The notes: a model not told the origin generated them from the letters alone. A DNA stretch of 64,000 bases from Alistipes sp. (GCA_017629035.1 JAGBXX010000023.1:1-64000), one strand, 5' to 3'. Shown: positions 8,915-19,295, counted from the first letter of the stretch. Numbers and translations are program-made.

Positions 8915-9928
8915 TTACAAAACATTTACCTCGGGCGAAATCTCGACACCGAAATTCTCTTTTACCTTGCCACACACGTAGTATGCCAAACGCATAACAT
9001 CGCCACCCGTTGCTCCTCCGTGATTAACCAATACAAGGGCCTGACGGTCGTGAACACCCACAGAGCCATCGCGATAACCCTTAAGACCAGAACGGTCGAT
9101 AAGCCAGCCAGCAGCGAGCTTCACATGATTATCATCACCTGGCACGGCATAGTGTGGCATATCGGGATATTTAGCCATGAGCGACTCAGCAACACTCTTA
9201 TCTACGATAGGGTTTTTGAAGAAACTGCCAGCATTTCCCAACACTTTAGGATCGGGCAACTTGCGTGAGCGGATAGCGCATATTGCATCACGTATATTAC
9301 GCAATGTAGCACCGCCACGTGCCTCTACTTCGCTAATCACATCGCCATAACCAAGATTTGGGCGTGGTGTACGAGAGAGGCGGAACTCTACGGCAAGAAT
9401 TATCACATGACCCTTGAGCTCCTGCTTGAAGATACTCTCACGATAGGCGAACTTGCACTCGGCACTGGCAAGACGCACAACCTCGAGTGTTCGAGTATCG
9501 AAATACTCAACTATGGTGATTGCATCCTTTGCCTCGGCACCATAGGCACCGATATTCTGCACGGGCGCAGCACCAACAGAGCTTGGAATTGCCGAGAGGT
9601 TCTCAATACCCCACAGTCCCTCATTCACGCTCCACTCCACAAGCTCATCCCAGTCGTGAGCCGCCTCGGCACGCACCTCGACATACTCATCATTCGAGAG
9701 GAGTATGGTGCGGTTACGATTTACTGGAGTGAAGAGCACTCCATCGTAGTCCTGCGTAAAAAGAGTATTGTTGCCTGCGCCAAGAACATACCAGCGCTCG
9801 GGATGTTGCTCTGTAAAATAGTTGCGCAAATCCTCAGCACTCTCAAACTCAACGAGGGTTTGCGCCTGCTGCTGAACGCCAAAACTGTTGCGGTCGGCAA
9901 GATTTATATTAGAATAAATTCGTTTCAT
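8915..9928 (-). CDS. murB: UDP-N-acetylenolpyruvoylglucosamine reductase
   Basis: Cytoplasmic FAD enzyme that reduces UDP-GlcNAc-enolpyruvate to UDP-MurNAc with NADPH, the second committed step of peptidoglycan synthesis. The FAD-binding motif YVLGAGNNTLF is near residue 46 and IPSSVGAAPVQNIGAYG near 115. The catalytic serine lies in NAGSFFKNP (residue about 230). It has 337 residues, a type I MurB. A TAACTTTG box ends 4 nt before the ATG, so the transcript is probably leaderless. It is followed 5 nt later by tilS. Confidence 0.94.
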   Translation of the reverse strand: MKRIYSNINLADRNSFGVQQQAQTLVEFESAEDLRNYFTEQHPERWYVLGAGNNTLFTQDYDGVLFTPVNRNRTILLSNDEYVEVRAEAAHDWDELVEWSVNEGLWGIENLSAIPSSVGAAPVQNIGAYGAEAKDAITIVEYFDTRTLEVVRLASAECKFAYRESIFKQELKGHVIILAVEFRLSRTPRPNLGYGDVISEVEARGGATLRNIRDAICAIRSRKLPDPKVLGNAGSFFKNPIVDKSVAESLMAKYPDMPHYAVPGDDNHVKLAAGWLIDRSGLKGYRDGSVGVHDRQALVLVNHGGATGGDVMRLAYYVCGKVKENFGVEISPEVNVL

Positions 9929-9932
9929 AATG

Positions 9933-9940
9933 CAAAGTTA
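9933..9940 (-). promoter_or_regulatory. Predicted -7 box of murB, leaderless
   Basis: Minus-strand TAACTTTG whose last base is 5 nt upstream of the first base of the murB ATG at 9928. No clear TTG is found at 19-20 nt, so the -33 element is weak or absent. Confidence 0.5.
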
Positions 9941-9953
9941 GAAAAATTTTTGC

Positions 9954-9961
9954 TATATTTG
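9954..9961 (+). promoter_or_regulatory. Predicted -7 box of the DUF4301 gene
   Basis: TATATTTG in the murB/DUF4301 divergent gap, placing transcription start near 9968, about 56 nt before the ATG at 10024. No convincing -33 TTG is seen. Confidence 0.5.
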
Positions 9962-10023
9962 AGAGTTCAAACAAATATTAACTGTTTCAAGGAGCAAAAA
10001 TTCGAACAAAATACCTAAAACCT

Positions 10024-11457
10024 ATGTTTACACCTAACGACATTACTCAGATCGAGGCTCGCGGCTTGAGTCTTGCTGAGGTAGAACGACAGATCGAAAA
10101 CTTCCGCAACGGTTTCCCTGCTCTTCCAGTTGTTCGTGCAGCCTCTATTGGCGACGGCATCAAGCGTCTTGACGACGAGGAGCTCAAGGCTGCGGAGGCA
10201 CTCTATGAGGAGGCACGTGGAGAGCTCAAAACAATCAAGTTTGTTCCTGCTTCGGGTGCTGCTACTCGAATGTTCAAGGAGCTATTTGAGTATGTTAACG
10301 ATGATAAACGTACCCCAGGCATTGATAAGCTTATTACCAATCTCGAGAAGTTCGCATTCTTTGCTGAGTTGGCTAAATATCTCAAGCCTCAGATTGATGA
10401 TAAGGATGTTGTTCGCAACATTATTATCGACGGTCTTGCTTATGGTGCTAAGCCAAAGGGTCTTGTTACATTCCATGCCTATAAGCAAGGTGCACGTAAG
10501 CCTGTCGAGGAGCATCTTGTCGAGGCAGCTATGTACGCATCGAATGGCGAGCGTGCAACAATTCACTTTACCGTATCGCCTGAGCATCAGCAGGGTTTCG
10601 AGGATCTTCTCAACGAGCGCCAGAGCTACTATGAGCAGAAGTATGGCGTTAAGTTCGACGTTAGCTTCTCGCAGCAGAGTCCTGCAACCGATACTATTGC
10701 CGTAAATCCTGACAACACCCCATTCCGCACCGACGACGGCAAACTTTTGTTCCGTCCTGCGGGCCACGGTGCTCTTATCGCTAACCTCGATAAGCTCTTC
10801 GGAGATATTATTTTCGTGAAGAATATCGATAATGTCACAACCGATGAGCGCAAGCCTGATACTATCACTTATAAGCGAGTTCTCGCTGGTGAGTTGCTTC
10901 GTCTGCAGCGCAAGTCATTTGAGCTACTTCGCAGACTCGACGCTGGCGAGGATGTGCTCAACGAAGCTATCGAGTTCCTTGGCAACGAACTATGGTGCAA
11001 GCTTCCTGAGGGTGCTTCGCTCGAGCTTGTGCGCAAGACTCTTGATCGTCCAATTCGTGTGTGCGGTATGGTTAAGAATGAGGGTGAGCCTGGTGGTGGC
11101 CCATTCTGGGTGCGTGACGACGAGGGTCGTGAGCAGTTGCAGATCGCCGAGTCAAGCCAGATTGGCAAGGAGGATATGCACCTCATGAAGGAGGCAACAC
11201 ACTTCAATCCAGTAGATCTCGTATGTGGTGTGATGCGCTACGACGGCTCGAAGTATGACCTAACAAAATATACCGACCCAAAGACTGGCTTTATCTCGTC
11301 TAAGTCGGCAGGTGGTCGAGATCTTCGTGCTCAGGAGCTTCCAGGACTCTGGAACGGAGCAATGGCAAACTGGAATACAATCTTTGTCGAGGTTCCTGTA
11401 TCGACGTTCTCTCCAGTTAAGGTTGTTCAGGATCTCCTCCGCCCCGAGCATCAGTAG
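10024..11457 (+). CDS. DUF4301 family protein
   Basis: A 477-residue Bacteroidota protein. The N-terminal MFTPNDITQIEARGLSLAEV and the segment FVPASGAATRMFKELFEY mark the DUF4301 family. The latter resembles a nucleotide-sugar or phosphate-binding loop, and later GHGALIANL and VCGMVKNEGEPGGGPFWV are strongly conserved-looking. The arrangement is reminiscent of nucleotidyltransferase-like proteins, but no function is established and I assign none. Monocistronic: own promoter and a strong terminator just downstream. Confidence 0.85.
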   Translation: MFTPNDITQIEARGLSLAEVERQIENFRNGFPALPVVRAASIGDGIKRLDDEELKAAEALYEEARGELKTIKFVPASGAATRMFKELFEYVNDDKRTPGIDKLITNLEKFAFFAELAKYLKPQIDDKDVVRNIIIDGLAYGAKPKGLVTFHAYKQGARKPVEEHLVEAAMYASNGERATIHFTVSPEHQQGFEDLLNERQSYYEQKYGVKFDVSFSQQSPATDTIAVNPDNTPFRTDDGKLLFRPAGHGALIANLDKLFGDIIFVKNIDNVTTDERKPDTITYKRVLAGELLRLQRKSFELLRRLDAGEDVLNEAIEFLGNELWCKLPEGASLELVRKTLDRPIRVCGMVKNEGEPGGGPFWVRDDEGREQLQIAESSQIGKEDMHLMKEATHFNPVDLVCGVMRYDGSKYDLTKYTDPKTGFISSKSAGGRDLRAQELPGLWNGAMANWNTIFVEVPVSTFSPVKVVQDLLRPEHQ

Positions 11458-11462
11458 TTAGT

Positions 11463-11493
11463 AAAATGGGTCATCCGAGCGATGACCCATTTT
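11463..11493 (+). terminator. Intrinsic terminator after the DUF4301 gene
   Basis: A 13-bp perfect stem (AAAATGGGTCATC / GATGACCCATTTT) with a 5-nt loop, followed by ATTTTCA. Confidence 0.85.
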
Positions 11494-11600
11494 ATTTTCA
11501 TGTACATCATTTGTGGAGGGTACAAACCTCAAAATATACCGAGATAGGGAGATAAACTATGAGTTTAGCGTAAAAATTTCCATATCTCGTTTTTTTTGCC

Positions 11601-11608
11601 TATATTTG
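11601..11608 (+). promoter_or_regulatory. Predicted -7 box of ettA
   Basis: TATATTTG about 37 nt upstream of the ettA ATG in an AT-rich gap. No good -33 TTG. Confidence 0.5.
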
Positions 11609-11645
11609 CCCAATTGTGAAGAAAAATCAATAAATAACACAAAAT

Positions 11646-13325
11646 ATGGCAGACGAGAAAATTATATTTTCGATGGTTGGAGTGAGCAAGGTGCTCAACA
11701 ACAATAAGAAAATTTTGAACAACATCTACCTCTCATTCTTCTATGGTGCTAAGATCGGTATCATCGGTCTTAACGGTTCGGGTAAGTCAACCCTTATGAA
11801 GATTATTGCAGGTATCGACAAGAGCTATCAGGGCGAGGTGGTATTCTCACCAGGCTACTCAGTGGGCTATCTCGAGCAGGAGCCACAGCTCGACCCAACA
11901 AAGACTGTAAAGGAGATTGTCGAGGAGGGCGCAGCTGAGACCGTGGCACTTCTCAAGGAGTACGAGGATATCAACATGAAGCTCTGCGAGCCAATGGACG
12001 ACGACGAGATGGCACGTCTTGTTGAGCGCCAGGGCGAGCTCTACGAGAAGATTGACCAGGTAAATGGTTGGGAGCTTGATAGCGTGTTGGAGCGTGCAAT
12101 GGATGCTTTGCGCTGTCCTGATGGTGATCAGCCTGTAAATGTACTTTCGGGTGGTGAGCGTCGTCGTGTGGCGTTGTGTCGTCTTCTTTTGCAGCAGCCA
12201 GACGTGTTGCTTCTTGATGAGCCTACCAACCACCTTGATGCTGAGAGTATCGACTGGTTGGAGCAGCACTTGCAGCAGTACAAGGGTACAGTTATCGCCG
12301 TTACTCACGACCGTTACTTCCTTGACAATGTAGCTGGCTGGATCCTTGAGCTTGACCGTGGCGAGGGTATTCCATGGAAGGGTAACTACTCTGGCTGGTT
12401 GGAGCAGAAGACTCAGCGCATGGCTATGGAGGAGAAGCAGGAGAGCAAGCGCCGCAAGACTTTGGAGCGTGAGTTGGAGTGGGTGCGTATGTCACCATCT
12501 GGTCGCCATGCTAAGTCTAAGGCTCGTCTTTCGGCTTACGACAAGCTGATGAATGCCGACACCAAGGAGCGTGAGGAGAAGCTCGAGATCTATATCCCTA
12601 ACGGTCCACGTTTGGGTGACTTGGTAATCGAGGCTCAGGGTGTAACCAAGGCCTTCGGCGATCGTGTGCTTTACGAGAACCTCGAGTTTGCACTCCCACC
12701 AGCAGGTATCGTAGGTGTTATCGGTGCTAACGGTACTGGTAAGACTACCCTCTTCCGTATGATCATGGGTCTTGAGGAGCCTACTTCTGGTAGCTTCCGT
12801 GTTGGCCCTACTGTTAAGCTTGCATACGTCGACCAGCAGCATAAGTCTATCGACCCTGAGAAGACTGTCTACGAGGTTATCTCGCAGAATAGCGACCTCA
12901 TCCAGCTTGGTAACCGCCAGGTAAATGCTCGTGCATACGTAGGTCGTTTCAACTTCAATGGTGCTGACCAGGAGAAGAAGTGCGGCGTATTGTCGGGTGG
13001 TGAGCGTAACCGTTTGCACCTTGCCCTTGCACTCAAGGAGCAGGGCAACGTCCTTTTGCTCGATGAGCCTACCAACGATATTGATGTTAACACACTTCGT
13101 GCGTTGGAGGAGGGTCTTGAGAACTTTGCAGGCTGTGCCGTTGTTATCTCGCACGACCGTTGGTTCTTGGATCGTATCGCTACTCACATCCTCTCGTTCG
13201 AGGGCGACTCAAAGGTGGTATTCTACGAGGGTACATACTCAGAGTATGAGGCTTGGAAGAAGGCTCAGGGCGAGGATACTACTCCTAAGCGTGTTAAGTA
13301 CAAGAAGCTCTTGGCTGAGCAGTAA
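11646..13325 (+). CDS. ettA: ABC-F protein EttA, energy-dependent translational throttle
   Basis: Soluble ABC-F ATPase that binds the ribosomal E site and gates the first elongation step according to the ATP/ADP ratio. Two ABC domains are visible. The first has Walker [10 protein letters not shown] (about residue 39) and signature LSGGERRR; the second has GANGTGKTT (about 359) and LSGGERNR. A charged linker between them ([20 protein letters not shown]) is the EttA P-site interaction motif. There is no membrane domain. It has 559 residues, the family length. hisS follows 17 nt later, probably in the same transcript. Confidence 0.93.
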   Translation: MADEKIIFSMVGVSKVLNNNKKILNNIYLSFFYGAKIGIIGLNGSGKSTLMKIIAGIDKSYQGEVVFSPGYSVGYLEQEPQLDPTKTVKEIVEEGAAETVALLKEYEDINMKLCEPMDDDEMARLVERQGELYEKIDQVNGWELDSVLERAMDALRCPDGDQPVNVLSGGERRRVALCRLLLQQPDVLLLDEPTNHLDAESIDWLEQHLQQYKGTVIAVTHDRYFLDNVAGWILELDRGEGIPWKGNYSGWLEQKTQRMAMEEKQESKRRKTLERELEWVRMSPSGRHAKSKARLSAYDKLMNADTKEREEKLEIYIPNGPRLGDLVIEAQGVTKAFGDRVLYENLEFALPPAGIVGVIGANGTGKTTLFRMIMGLEEPTSGSFRVGPTVKLAYVDQQHKSIDPEKTVYEVISQNSDLIQLGNRQVNARAYVGRFNFNGADQEKKCGVLSGGERNRLHLALALKEQGNVLLLDEPTNDIDVNTLRALEEGLENFAGCAVVISHDRWFLDRIATHILSFEGDSKVVFYEGTYSEYEAWKKAQGEDTTPKRVKYKKLLAEQ

Positions 13326-13342
13326 TATATAACAAAGTATAC

Positions 13343-14683
13343 ATGGCACAGAAACCATCAATTCCAAAGGGAACGCGCGACTTCTCTCCAGAGGAGATGA
13401 TGCGCAGAACATATATCTTCGATACTATCAAGAGTGTATTCCGCCTCTTTGGCTACGCTCCACTCGAGACACCATCGATGGAGAATCTATCTACGCTTCT
13501 TGGTAAGTATGGTGATGAGGGCGATAAGCTCTTGTTCAAGATACTCAACTCGGGCGACTATGGTGCTAAGCTCAATGAGGAGGAGCTTCGTCAGGCATCG
13601 AAGATCTCGGAGAAGGGTCTTAGATATGATCTCACAGTACCTTTTGCGCGCTACGTTGTGCAGCACCAGAACGAGATTGTATTCCCATTCAAGCGCTATC
13701 AGATTCAGCCAGTATGGCGTGCTGACCGCCCACAGAAGGGTCGCTACCGTGAGTTCTACCAGTGTGATGTCGATGTTATCGGCTCAAAGTCGCTCCTCAG
13801 CGAGGTTGAGCTTGTCGACATTGTGGCACGAGTATTCTCTAAGCTCGGTATCTCTGTAACACTCAAGATGAACAACCGTAAAATCTTGTTTGGCATTGCT
13901 GAGTCTATTGGCCACGCCGACAAGATGATCGACATTACTGTAGCTATCGACAAACTCGACAAGATTGGTCTTGATAATGTGAAGAACGAGTTGCGTGAGC
14001 GTGGTATCGACGACGAGGCTATCGCAAAACTTCAGCCAATCCTTGAGCTTAGCGGCACAAACGACGAGAAGCTCGCACAGCTCAGCACTGTTATTGGCTC
14101 ATCGGAGACTGGTATGCTCGGTATCGAGGAGATGCGCACAATATTTAGTAATGTCGAGGCACTCGGCATTGCTCTTACACCTGAGCTTGATCTCTCACTT
14201 GCACGTGGCTTGAACTACTACACAGGTGCTATCTTCGAGGTTAAGGCCAACGACTTCCAGATTGGTTCAATATCTGGTGGTGGTCGCTACGATGACCTCA
14301 CAGGCATCTTCGGTATGCCAGGCATGTCGGGCGTAGGTATCTCGTTTGGTGCAGACCGCATCTACGATGTTATGCTCGGCCTCAATCTCTTCCCCGAGGA
14401 GCTTGCATGCTCAACAAAGGTATTCTTTGTAAACCTTGGCGAGAACGAGCAGATGGCCTCTATGCGTATTATTACTGAGCTTCGCAACAAGGGTGTAGCC
14501 GCCGAGATATATCACGAGAGTGCAAAGATGAAGAAGCAGATGGAGTATGCTAACCGTCGTGGTATTCCTTATGTGGTTATCATTGGCTCAAACGAACTTG
14601 AGCGCCGAGTGGCAACACTCAAGGATATGCGTTCGGGTGAGCAGCAGGAGCTTAGCTTCGAGGAGCTTGTAGAGAGATTATAA
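13343..14683 (+). CDS. hisS: Histidyl-tRNA synthetase
   Basis: Class II synthetase charging tRNA-His. Motif 1 lies around [20 protein letters not shown], motif 2 around [17 protein letters not shown], and the histidine-A motif [11 protein letters not shown] near residue 287. Motif 3 corresponds to [13 protein letters not shown]. The C-terminal anticodon-binding domain covers about 355-446. It has 446 residues. It lies 17 nt after ettA and is followed by an intrinsic terminator. No unusual feature. Confidence 0.96.
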   Translation: MAQKPSIPKGTRDFSPEEMMRRTYIFDTIKSVFRLFGYAPLETPSMENLSTLLGKYGDEGDKLLFKILNSGDYGAKLNEEELRQASKISEKGLRYDLTVPFARYVVQHQNEIVFPFKRYQIQPVWRADRPQKGRYREFYQCDVDVIGSKSLLSEVELVDIVARVFSKLGISVTLKMNNRKILFGIAESIGHADKMIDITVAIDKLDKIGLDNVKNELRERGIDDEAIAKLQPILELSGTNDEKLAQLSTVIGSSETGMLGIEEMRTIFSNVEALGIALTPELDLSLARGLNYYTGAIFEVKANDFQIGSISGGGRYDDLTGIFGMPGMSGVGISFGADRIYDVMLGLNLFPEELACSTKVFFVNLGENEQMASMRIITELRNKGVAAEIYHESAKMKKQMEYANRRGIPYVVIIGSNELERRVATLKDMRSGEQQELSFEELVERL

Positions 14684-14701
14684 TAGTTCGACCATAAATT
14701 A

Positions 14702-14737
14702 AATAGCGGAGTTAATGTAACAATTTTCTCCGCTATT
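14702..14737 (+). terminator. Terminator after hisS
   Basis: A 10-bp perfect stem (AATAGCGGAG / CTCCGCTATT) around a 16-nt loop, followed by a weakly T-rich CGTTATATAT. Confidence 0.65.
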
Positions 14738-14765
14738 CGTTATATATATAACCAACTATTTAGCA

Positions 14766-16325
14766 ATGAAACATCTATTAGTTACACTCATATCTCTTGC
14801 TACGTTTGCCTTAAGCGCATCGGCCCAGCTCACTGAGCAACAGCAGATACAGAAGCTTAATTTGGTGTATCAGCACATACGCAACCACTATGTTGACGAT
14901 GTTTCGCTTGAACCTCTGGTTGACGAGGCCATAAAAGCGACACTAAAGAAGCTCGATCCCCACTCGCAATATCTCACACGAGAAGATATGGAGCAATTTA
15001 GAGCGAGGCTTCAGGGCGAATTTGCGGGCGTAGGTATTCGCTATATCATGCACAACGATACGCTTGTTGTCCGCTCGGTTATTCCTAATTCTCCAGCAAG
15101 CAGAGCTGGCATTATACCTAACGACCGCATAGTGTCGGTGGATAGCAGCAATATAGTGGGCATAGATATCGAAAGTGCGCAAAAGCTACTGCAAGGTGCT
15201 GCCGACAGCAAGCTATCTGTTGAGATAGTTCGTCGTAGTGAGCACAAACCCCTAAACGTCAACATCAAACGTGACTACATCGAGAGTAAAGGTGTAAGTA
15301 CATCGTATCGTATTGGCGACATAGGATATATTGCCATCTCCACCTTCACTAAACCATTATGCTCGGAGGTGTACTCTGCATACAAAGCATTAGGCGACGT
15401 TAAGAGCCTTGTGATTGATCTTCGTGACAATGGCGGTGGCGCCCTAACCTCTGGCATAGATCTATCATCGATGTTCCTTACCAAAGGCGATCTTATTGCG
15501 AGCACCGAGGGCAATATAGGTGGCGACACATACTACAAAAAGCAAGATCGTGTAACCATAACCACCCCACTCGTTGTCATTATAAATGAGGGTAGTGCCT
15601 CGGCAAGCGAGATATTTGTCGGAGCTATCCAGGATCACGATCGAGGCGTTGTTGTTGGTCGCACCAGTTTTGGTAAGGCACTCGTGCAACGAATCTACGA
15701 CCTCAAAGATGGTTCGGGGCTTATACTCACTATTGCACGTGCCAAGACTCCATCAGGCCGCACCATTCAGCGACCATACGAAATGGGCAAGGGCGACGAG
15801 TATCGAAAAGATAAGGCGCGATATATGCACCCCGACTCTATTGCTCACAATCCAGAACTTATGTTCACAACGCTTAAGCTCGGTCGCAAGGTATACGGTG
15901 GCGGAGGTATTACCCCCGATATCTATATCAATGATCCAGAAATTGGTATATCAACAAAACTCGCAAAGCTATACTCCGATGGTGTATTCGAGCACGTTGC
16001 TATTGAGATTTGGGATAGATTGTCCACTAAAAATATACTCAAGCAATACCCTACCATTGAGAATTTTGCTGCCGAGTTTGTGATTGAAAGTGATATATTT
16101 GAGTTATTCTACTCATACACAGATAGTGTAGATAGCGATTTTACCCCATTAGACCGAGAGTTTATTCACACGATGATTAAGGCCACGATGGCTGAGCAGA
16201 TATATGAGAGTTGGGCTAGATACTACCTATACTGTCTGGAGTATGACTACACCCTGCAACGTGCTCTCGAGGTAGCTGAAGATACAAGTATCTATAACAG
16301 CATACTCTTTTGTGAAGATAAATAA
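14766..16325 (+). CDS. S41 family C-terminal processing peptidase
   Basis: Secreted serine protease of the CtpA/tail-specific protease type, acting in the periplasm. A Sec signal peptide is visible at residues 1-20 (LLVTLISLATFALSASAQ). A PDZ domain follows at about 85-165 (GEFAGVGIRYI to PASRAGIIPNDRIVSV). The catalytic Ser is in NEGSASASEIF and the Lys in GRTSFGKALVQ, the S41 dyad. A C-terminal helical region of about 120 residues follows. It has 519 residues, typical for Bacteroidota. Substrate unknown. Confidence 0.93.
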   Translation: MKHLLVTLISLATFALSASAQLTEQQQIQKLNLVYQHIRNHYVDDVSLEPLVDEAIKATLKKLDPHSQYLTREDMEQFRARLQGEFAGVGIRYIMHNDTLVVRSVIPNSPASRAGIIPNDRIVSVDSSNIVGIDIESAQKLLQGAADSKLSVEIVRRSEHKPLNVNIKRDYIESKGVSTSYRIGDIGYIAISTFTKPLCSEVYSAYKALGDVKSLVIDLRDNGGGALTSGIDLSSMFLTKGDLIASTEGNIGGDTYYKKQDRVTITTPLVVIINEGSASASEIFVGAIQDHDRGVVVGRTSFGKALVQRIYDLKDGSGLILTIARAKTPSGRTIQRPYEMGKGDEYRKDKARYMHPDSIAHNPELMFTTLKLGRKVYGGGGITPDIYINDPEIGISTKLAKLYSDGVFEHVAIEIWDRLSTKNILKQYPTIENFAAEFVIESDIFELFYSYTDSVDSDFTPLDREFIHTMIKATMAEQIYESWARYYLYCLEYDYTLQRALEVAEDTSIYNSILFCEDK

Positions 16326-16422
16326 CGAATTTAGCACTAAAAGTTTGGTCAATTAGCAAATATTCACTACCTTCGTTATCGTTTTTAACCCCAAATGTAA
16401 TTTTAATATAAAATATATTCCT

Positions 16423-16725
16423 ATGAGCTACAATAGCGTCCCCCGCCATGAGCACGAGGATAATGGTGAGCAGGTATATTCAAAGGCTGTAAGAGCAGGC
16501 AAGCGTACCTATTTTTTTGATGTGAAAGCAACACGTGCAAACGAGTACTTTATTGCTATCACCGAGTCACGCAAGCGTGTCCACGATGATGGTTCAGTAA
16601 CCTACACTCGCCATCAAATGCACCTCTACAAAGAGGATTTCACAAAGTTCCTCGCAGGACTTGATGATACGTTGGATTATGTCAAGGAGCATAAACCAGA
16701 CTACTTCTCTTCGGAGCAGAAGTAG
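16423..16725 (+). CDS. DUF3276 / PUR family nucleic-acid binding protein
   Basis: A 100-residue cytoplasmic protein of the DUF3276 family, related to the PUR-alpha fold that binds purine-rich single-stranded nucleic acid. Core: VRAGKRTYFFDVKATRANEY (residues about 24-43), then ITESRKRV and a tail HQMHLYKEDFTKFL. The family is nearly universal in Bacteroidota and spirochaetes as a single small gene. The cellular role is not established. It stands alone with a terminator downstream. Confidence 0.88.
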   Translation: MSYNSVPRHEHEDNGEQVYSKAVRAGKRTYFFDVKATRANEYFIAITESRKRVHDDGSVTYTRHQMHLYKEDFTKFLAGLDDTLDYVKEHKPDYFSSEQK

Positions 16726-16745
16726 AGAACTTAGAGCTAAATATT

Positions 16746-16770
16746 GGGCTGTTTACGCTGTGAACAGCCC
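16746..16770 (+). terminator. Terminator after the DUF3276 gene
   Basis: GGGCTGTT / AACAGCCC stem followed by TTTAATTTATAT, ending 20 nt before the mnmA start. Confidence 0.75.
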
Positions 16771-16789
16771 TTTAATTTATATATAGGTA

Positions 16790-17803
16790 ATGACTGAACG
16801 CAGTGTAGTATTAGGATTTAGTGGCGGCATAGATAGCTGTGCTTCAGCCAAGTGGCTTATGGAGCGAGGCTATCGTGTGGTGGCGCTCACTATCGACACC
16901 ATGCACGATAGCTCGATGGTTGCCCATGCAAAGCAGAGAGCCGAGGAGCTTGGTGTTGAGTGGCACGTGGTGGATAGAGCCGATAGATTTCGAAAGGAGA
17001 TTATCGACTACTTCATCGAGAGTTATCGCCAGGGATATACACCAGCTCCTTGTACACGCTGCAACCCTATGATTAAGTGGCATGCGCTACTTGAGTTTGC
17101 CAACGAGCATAATATCCGCCATATTGCTACGGGCCACTACTTTAATATCGAGCAGCATAACGGCCACTACTATGTTGCCAAGGGTGCTGACCCCGCAAAG
17201 GATCAGTCATACTATCTCTGGGGGCTCAACGACTCTATTCTCTCACGAGCAATTACGCCTATGGCAAGCGCCATAAAGAGCGAGATAAAGGCTCATGTCA
17301 AGGACAAGAGTGAGAGTATGGGCATCTGCTTTCTCTCAGGCAAGCACTACACCGACTTTCTGCATTCCGAGGGTCTAAATTTAGAGCGTGGATGCGTCAA
17401 AGACATAGAAGGCAAGATTGTTGGAGAGCATAATGGTATTGCACGCTACACAATAGGTCAAAAGCGTGGCGCAGGAATACCTGAAGGTATGAGAGTTATT
17501 GGTATAAACAGTGAGTCTAACACGCTGATTGTTGGTAAAAATGAGCTTTTATATAAGAGGCAACTTTACATCAAGGAGTGTAATATAGTTGATGAAAATG
17601 AGCTGCTAACTGCCACCGACATAACCATTAAGATTCGTGGTATTGGCCGAAATCCCGAGCTGCCTGTTAAGATCTCTCGCCATGAGCGTGGCTATATCGT
17701 GGAGTGCGACGACCCTGCTTGGGCACCAGCCAAAGGGCAGCCATTGGTATTATATCGTAACAATTTGGTCATTGGCGGAGGAATAGTTGTTGATTTCAAC
17801 TAA
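16790..17803 (+). CDS. mnmA: tRNA-specific 2-thiouridylase MnmA
   Basis: Thiolates uridine 34 of tRNA-Lys, -Glu and -Gln using ATP and a persulfide relay. The PP-loop GFSGGIDSCASA lies at residues 9-20. The catalytic cysteine pair is present: TRCNP near residue 89 and GICFLSGKHY near 182. The C-terminal domain with YTIGQKRGAGIPEG is typical. It has 337 residues, shorter than the 360-370 of E. coli. Bacteroidota often carry two MnmA paralogues, so this may be one of two. It starts 20 nt after a terminator. Confidence 0.92.
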   Translation: MTERSVVLGFSGGIDSCASAKWLMERGYRVVALTIDTMHDSSMVAHAKQRAEELGVEWHVVDRADRFRKEIIDYFIESYRQGYTPAPCTRCNPMIKWHALLEFANEHNIRHIATGHYFNIEQHNGHYYVAKGADPAKDQSYYLWGLNDSILSRAITPMASAIKSEIKAHVKDKSESMGICFLSGKHYTDFLHSEGLNLERGCVKDIEGKIVGEHNGIARYTIGQKRGAGIPEGMRVIGINSESNTLIVGKNELLYKRQLYIKECNIVDENELLTATDITIKIRGIGRNPELPVKISRHERGYIVECDDPAWAPAKGQPLVLYRNNLVIGGGIVVDFN

Positions 17804-17817
17804 AAGTTGTACTTTTG
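17787..17817 (+). promoter_or_regulatory. Promoter of the dedA-like/aroE pair
   Basis: TTG 17787-17789, 20 nt, TACTTTTG 17810-17817. Located across the end of mnmA; transcription would start near 17824, about 21 nt before the ATG at 17845. Confidence 0.65.
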
Positions 17818-17844
17818 CTCTCCGAATTTCAACTTAAAAAAAAG

Positions 17845-18552
17845 ATGATTAAACGACTTTATAACTGGGTACTCTCATGGAGCGAGAGTAAATGGGGATG
17901 GGTAGCACTACTCTTTATCGCCCTCTTCGAGGCAAGCTGGTTTCCTCTGCCACCCGATATTTTGCTTATAGCCCTCTGTCTGGGTGCAACCAAGAAGTCT
18001 TTCCGCTTTGCTACGATATGCCTCATTGGCTCAATCATTGGTGCTGGACTTGGTTACTTCATCGGACATTTCATGTGGATAACTCCAAGTGGCGATCCTA
18101 CGGCTCTCGCCTCGCTATTTTATGAGTATATCTTCAGCATAGAGAAATTCCAAAATGTTGGTGCACTCTACGATAGATTTAACTTCTGGATTGTATTCAC
18201 AGCGGGTTTCACGCCACTACCATTCAAGCTATTTACCATTGCTGGTGGTATGTTCGATATCAACTTTGTGATGTTTATCATCGCATCGATTGTATCTCGA
18301 GGACTGAGATTCTTCCTTATTGCAGGACTTATCTGGAAGTTTGGCGCACCTATCAAGAGCTTTATAGACAAGTATTTCAACCTACTTGCCACACTCTTTG
18401 CGGTTATGCTTATCGGCTTTACAGCCCTTGGCCTTTGGATATTCGGAAGTGGCGAGGTGGCAGAAGGCTCAGAAGCTAATAACGAGCAAGTTGAACCAGT
18501 TAAACTAAATGAAAACTCTAATACTGAACAATGCGACACTTTGGACTTATAG
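17845..18552 (+). CDS. DedA/YqaA-type inner-membrane protein
   Basis: A 235-residue integral membrane protein of the SNARE-associated/DedA superfamily, which includes undecaprenyl-phosphate and phospholipid transporters. Motifs: FEASWFPLPPDILLIALCLG, then GAGLGYFIGH, and the re-entrant-loop segment FTAGFTPLPFKLFTIAGG. Hydrophobic stretches suggest four to five spans, with an acidic soluble C-tail after residue about 210. The ATG at 17845 is chosen because the upstream TTG at 17815 overlaps the -7 box. It overlaps aroE by 22 bp. Confidence 0.85.
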   Translation: MIKRLYNWVLSWSESKWGWVALLFIALFEASWFPLPPDILLIALCLGATKKSFRFATICLIGSIIGAGLGYFIGHFMWITPSGDPTALASLFYEYIFSIEKFQNVGALYDRFNFWIVFTAGFTPLPFKLFTIAGGMFDINFVMFIIASIVSRGLRFFLIAGLIWKFGAPIKSFIDKYFNLLATLFAVMLIGFTALGLWIFGSGEVAEGSEANNEQVEPVKLNENSNTEQCDTLDL

Positions 18553-19274
18553 GCCGTGAACTTGGCCACTCATTCTCTGCAAAATTCTTCAACGGCAAGT
18601 TTGCAAGCGAGGGTATTGAGGCAGACTACAAACTATTTGAGATAGAGAAAATCGAGGATATACACTCATTGCTCGCAACAACACCGCTCTCGGGATTTAA
18701 CGTGACTATCCCCTATAAGGAGAGTATCATCCCACTGCTCCACGAGCTAAGCACTACGGCACGTGAGGTGGGTGCGGTGAACTGTGTTGAGATTCGTGAT
18801 GGTAAGCTTATTGGCCACAACACCGATGCTGCAGGCATCCAGGCCTCGCTCCATTGGCTAGACCTGGCAGAGGGTACAAAGGCTCTCGTGCTTGGTTCGG
18901 GAGGCGCATCAAAGGCTACCCAATATGTTCTTCGCAAGTTGGGTGTCGAGTTTAAGGTCGTTTCGCGTGACTCAGGTCGTGGCGACATCACATACGCCGA
19001 GCTTACACCCGAGATTATCGCCGAGCATAACCTCATTATCAATGCAACGCCTGTTGGTATGTTTCCAAATGTTGAGTCTGCGCCACAGCTCGACTATGAG
19101 AGCATAGGCTCTGACCACAAGGTCTTTGATCTTGTATACAACCCTGCACAAACAGAGTTTCTGCGCAGAGTAAAGGAGCAGGGCGCAAGCACAATGGGAG
19201 GCATGCTCATGCTTCAGACACAAGCCATAGCATCGTGGCATATCTGGCAAGGACCTAAGCAGGAGCAGAACTAA
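18531..19274 (+). CDS. aroE: Shikimate dehydrogenase
   Basis: NADPH-dependent reduction of 3-dehydroshikimate to shikimate in aromatic amino-acid synthesis. N-terminal MRHFGLIGRELGHSFSAKFF holds the shikimate-binding serines. The catalytic Lys is in NVTIPYKE (about residue 65), and the Rossmann loop LGSGGASKATQYVL is near 121. The NADPH-contacting end reads GGMLMLQTQA. It has 247 residues, a short but complete AroE as is usual in Bacteroidota. It overlaps the upstream membrane-protein gene, so the pair is cotranscribed. Confidence 0.93.
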   Translation: MRHFGLIGRELGHSFSAKFFNGKFASEGIEADYKLFEIEKIEDIHSLLATTPLSGFNVTIPYKESIIPLLHELSTTAREVGAVNCVEIRDGKLIGHNTDAAGIQASLHWLDLAEGTKALVLGSGGASKATQYVLRKLGVEFKVVSRDSGRGDITYAELTPEIIAEHNLIINATPVGMFPNVESAPQLDYESIGSDHKVFDLVYNPAQTEFLRRVKEQGASTMGGMLMLQTQAIASWHIWQGPKQEQN

Positions 19275-19295
19275 AAGCAAAAAGCGATATGTACA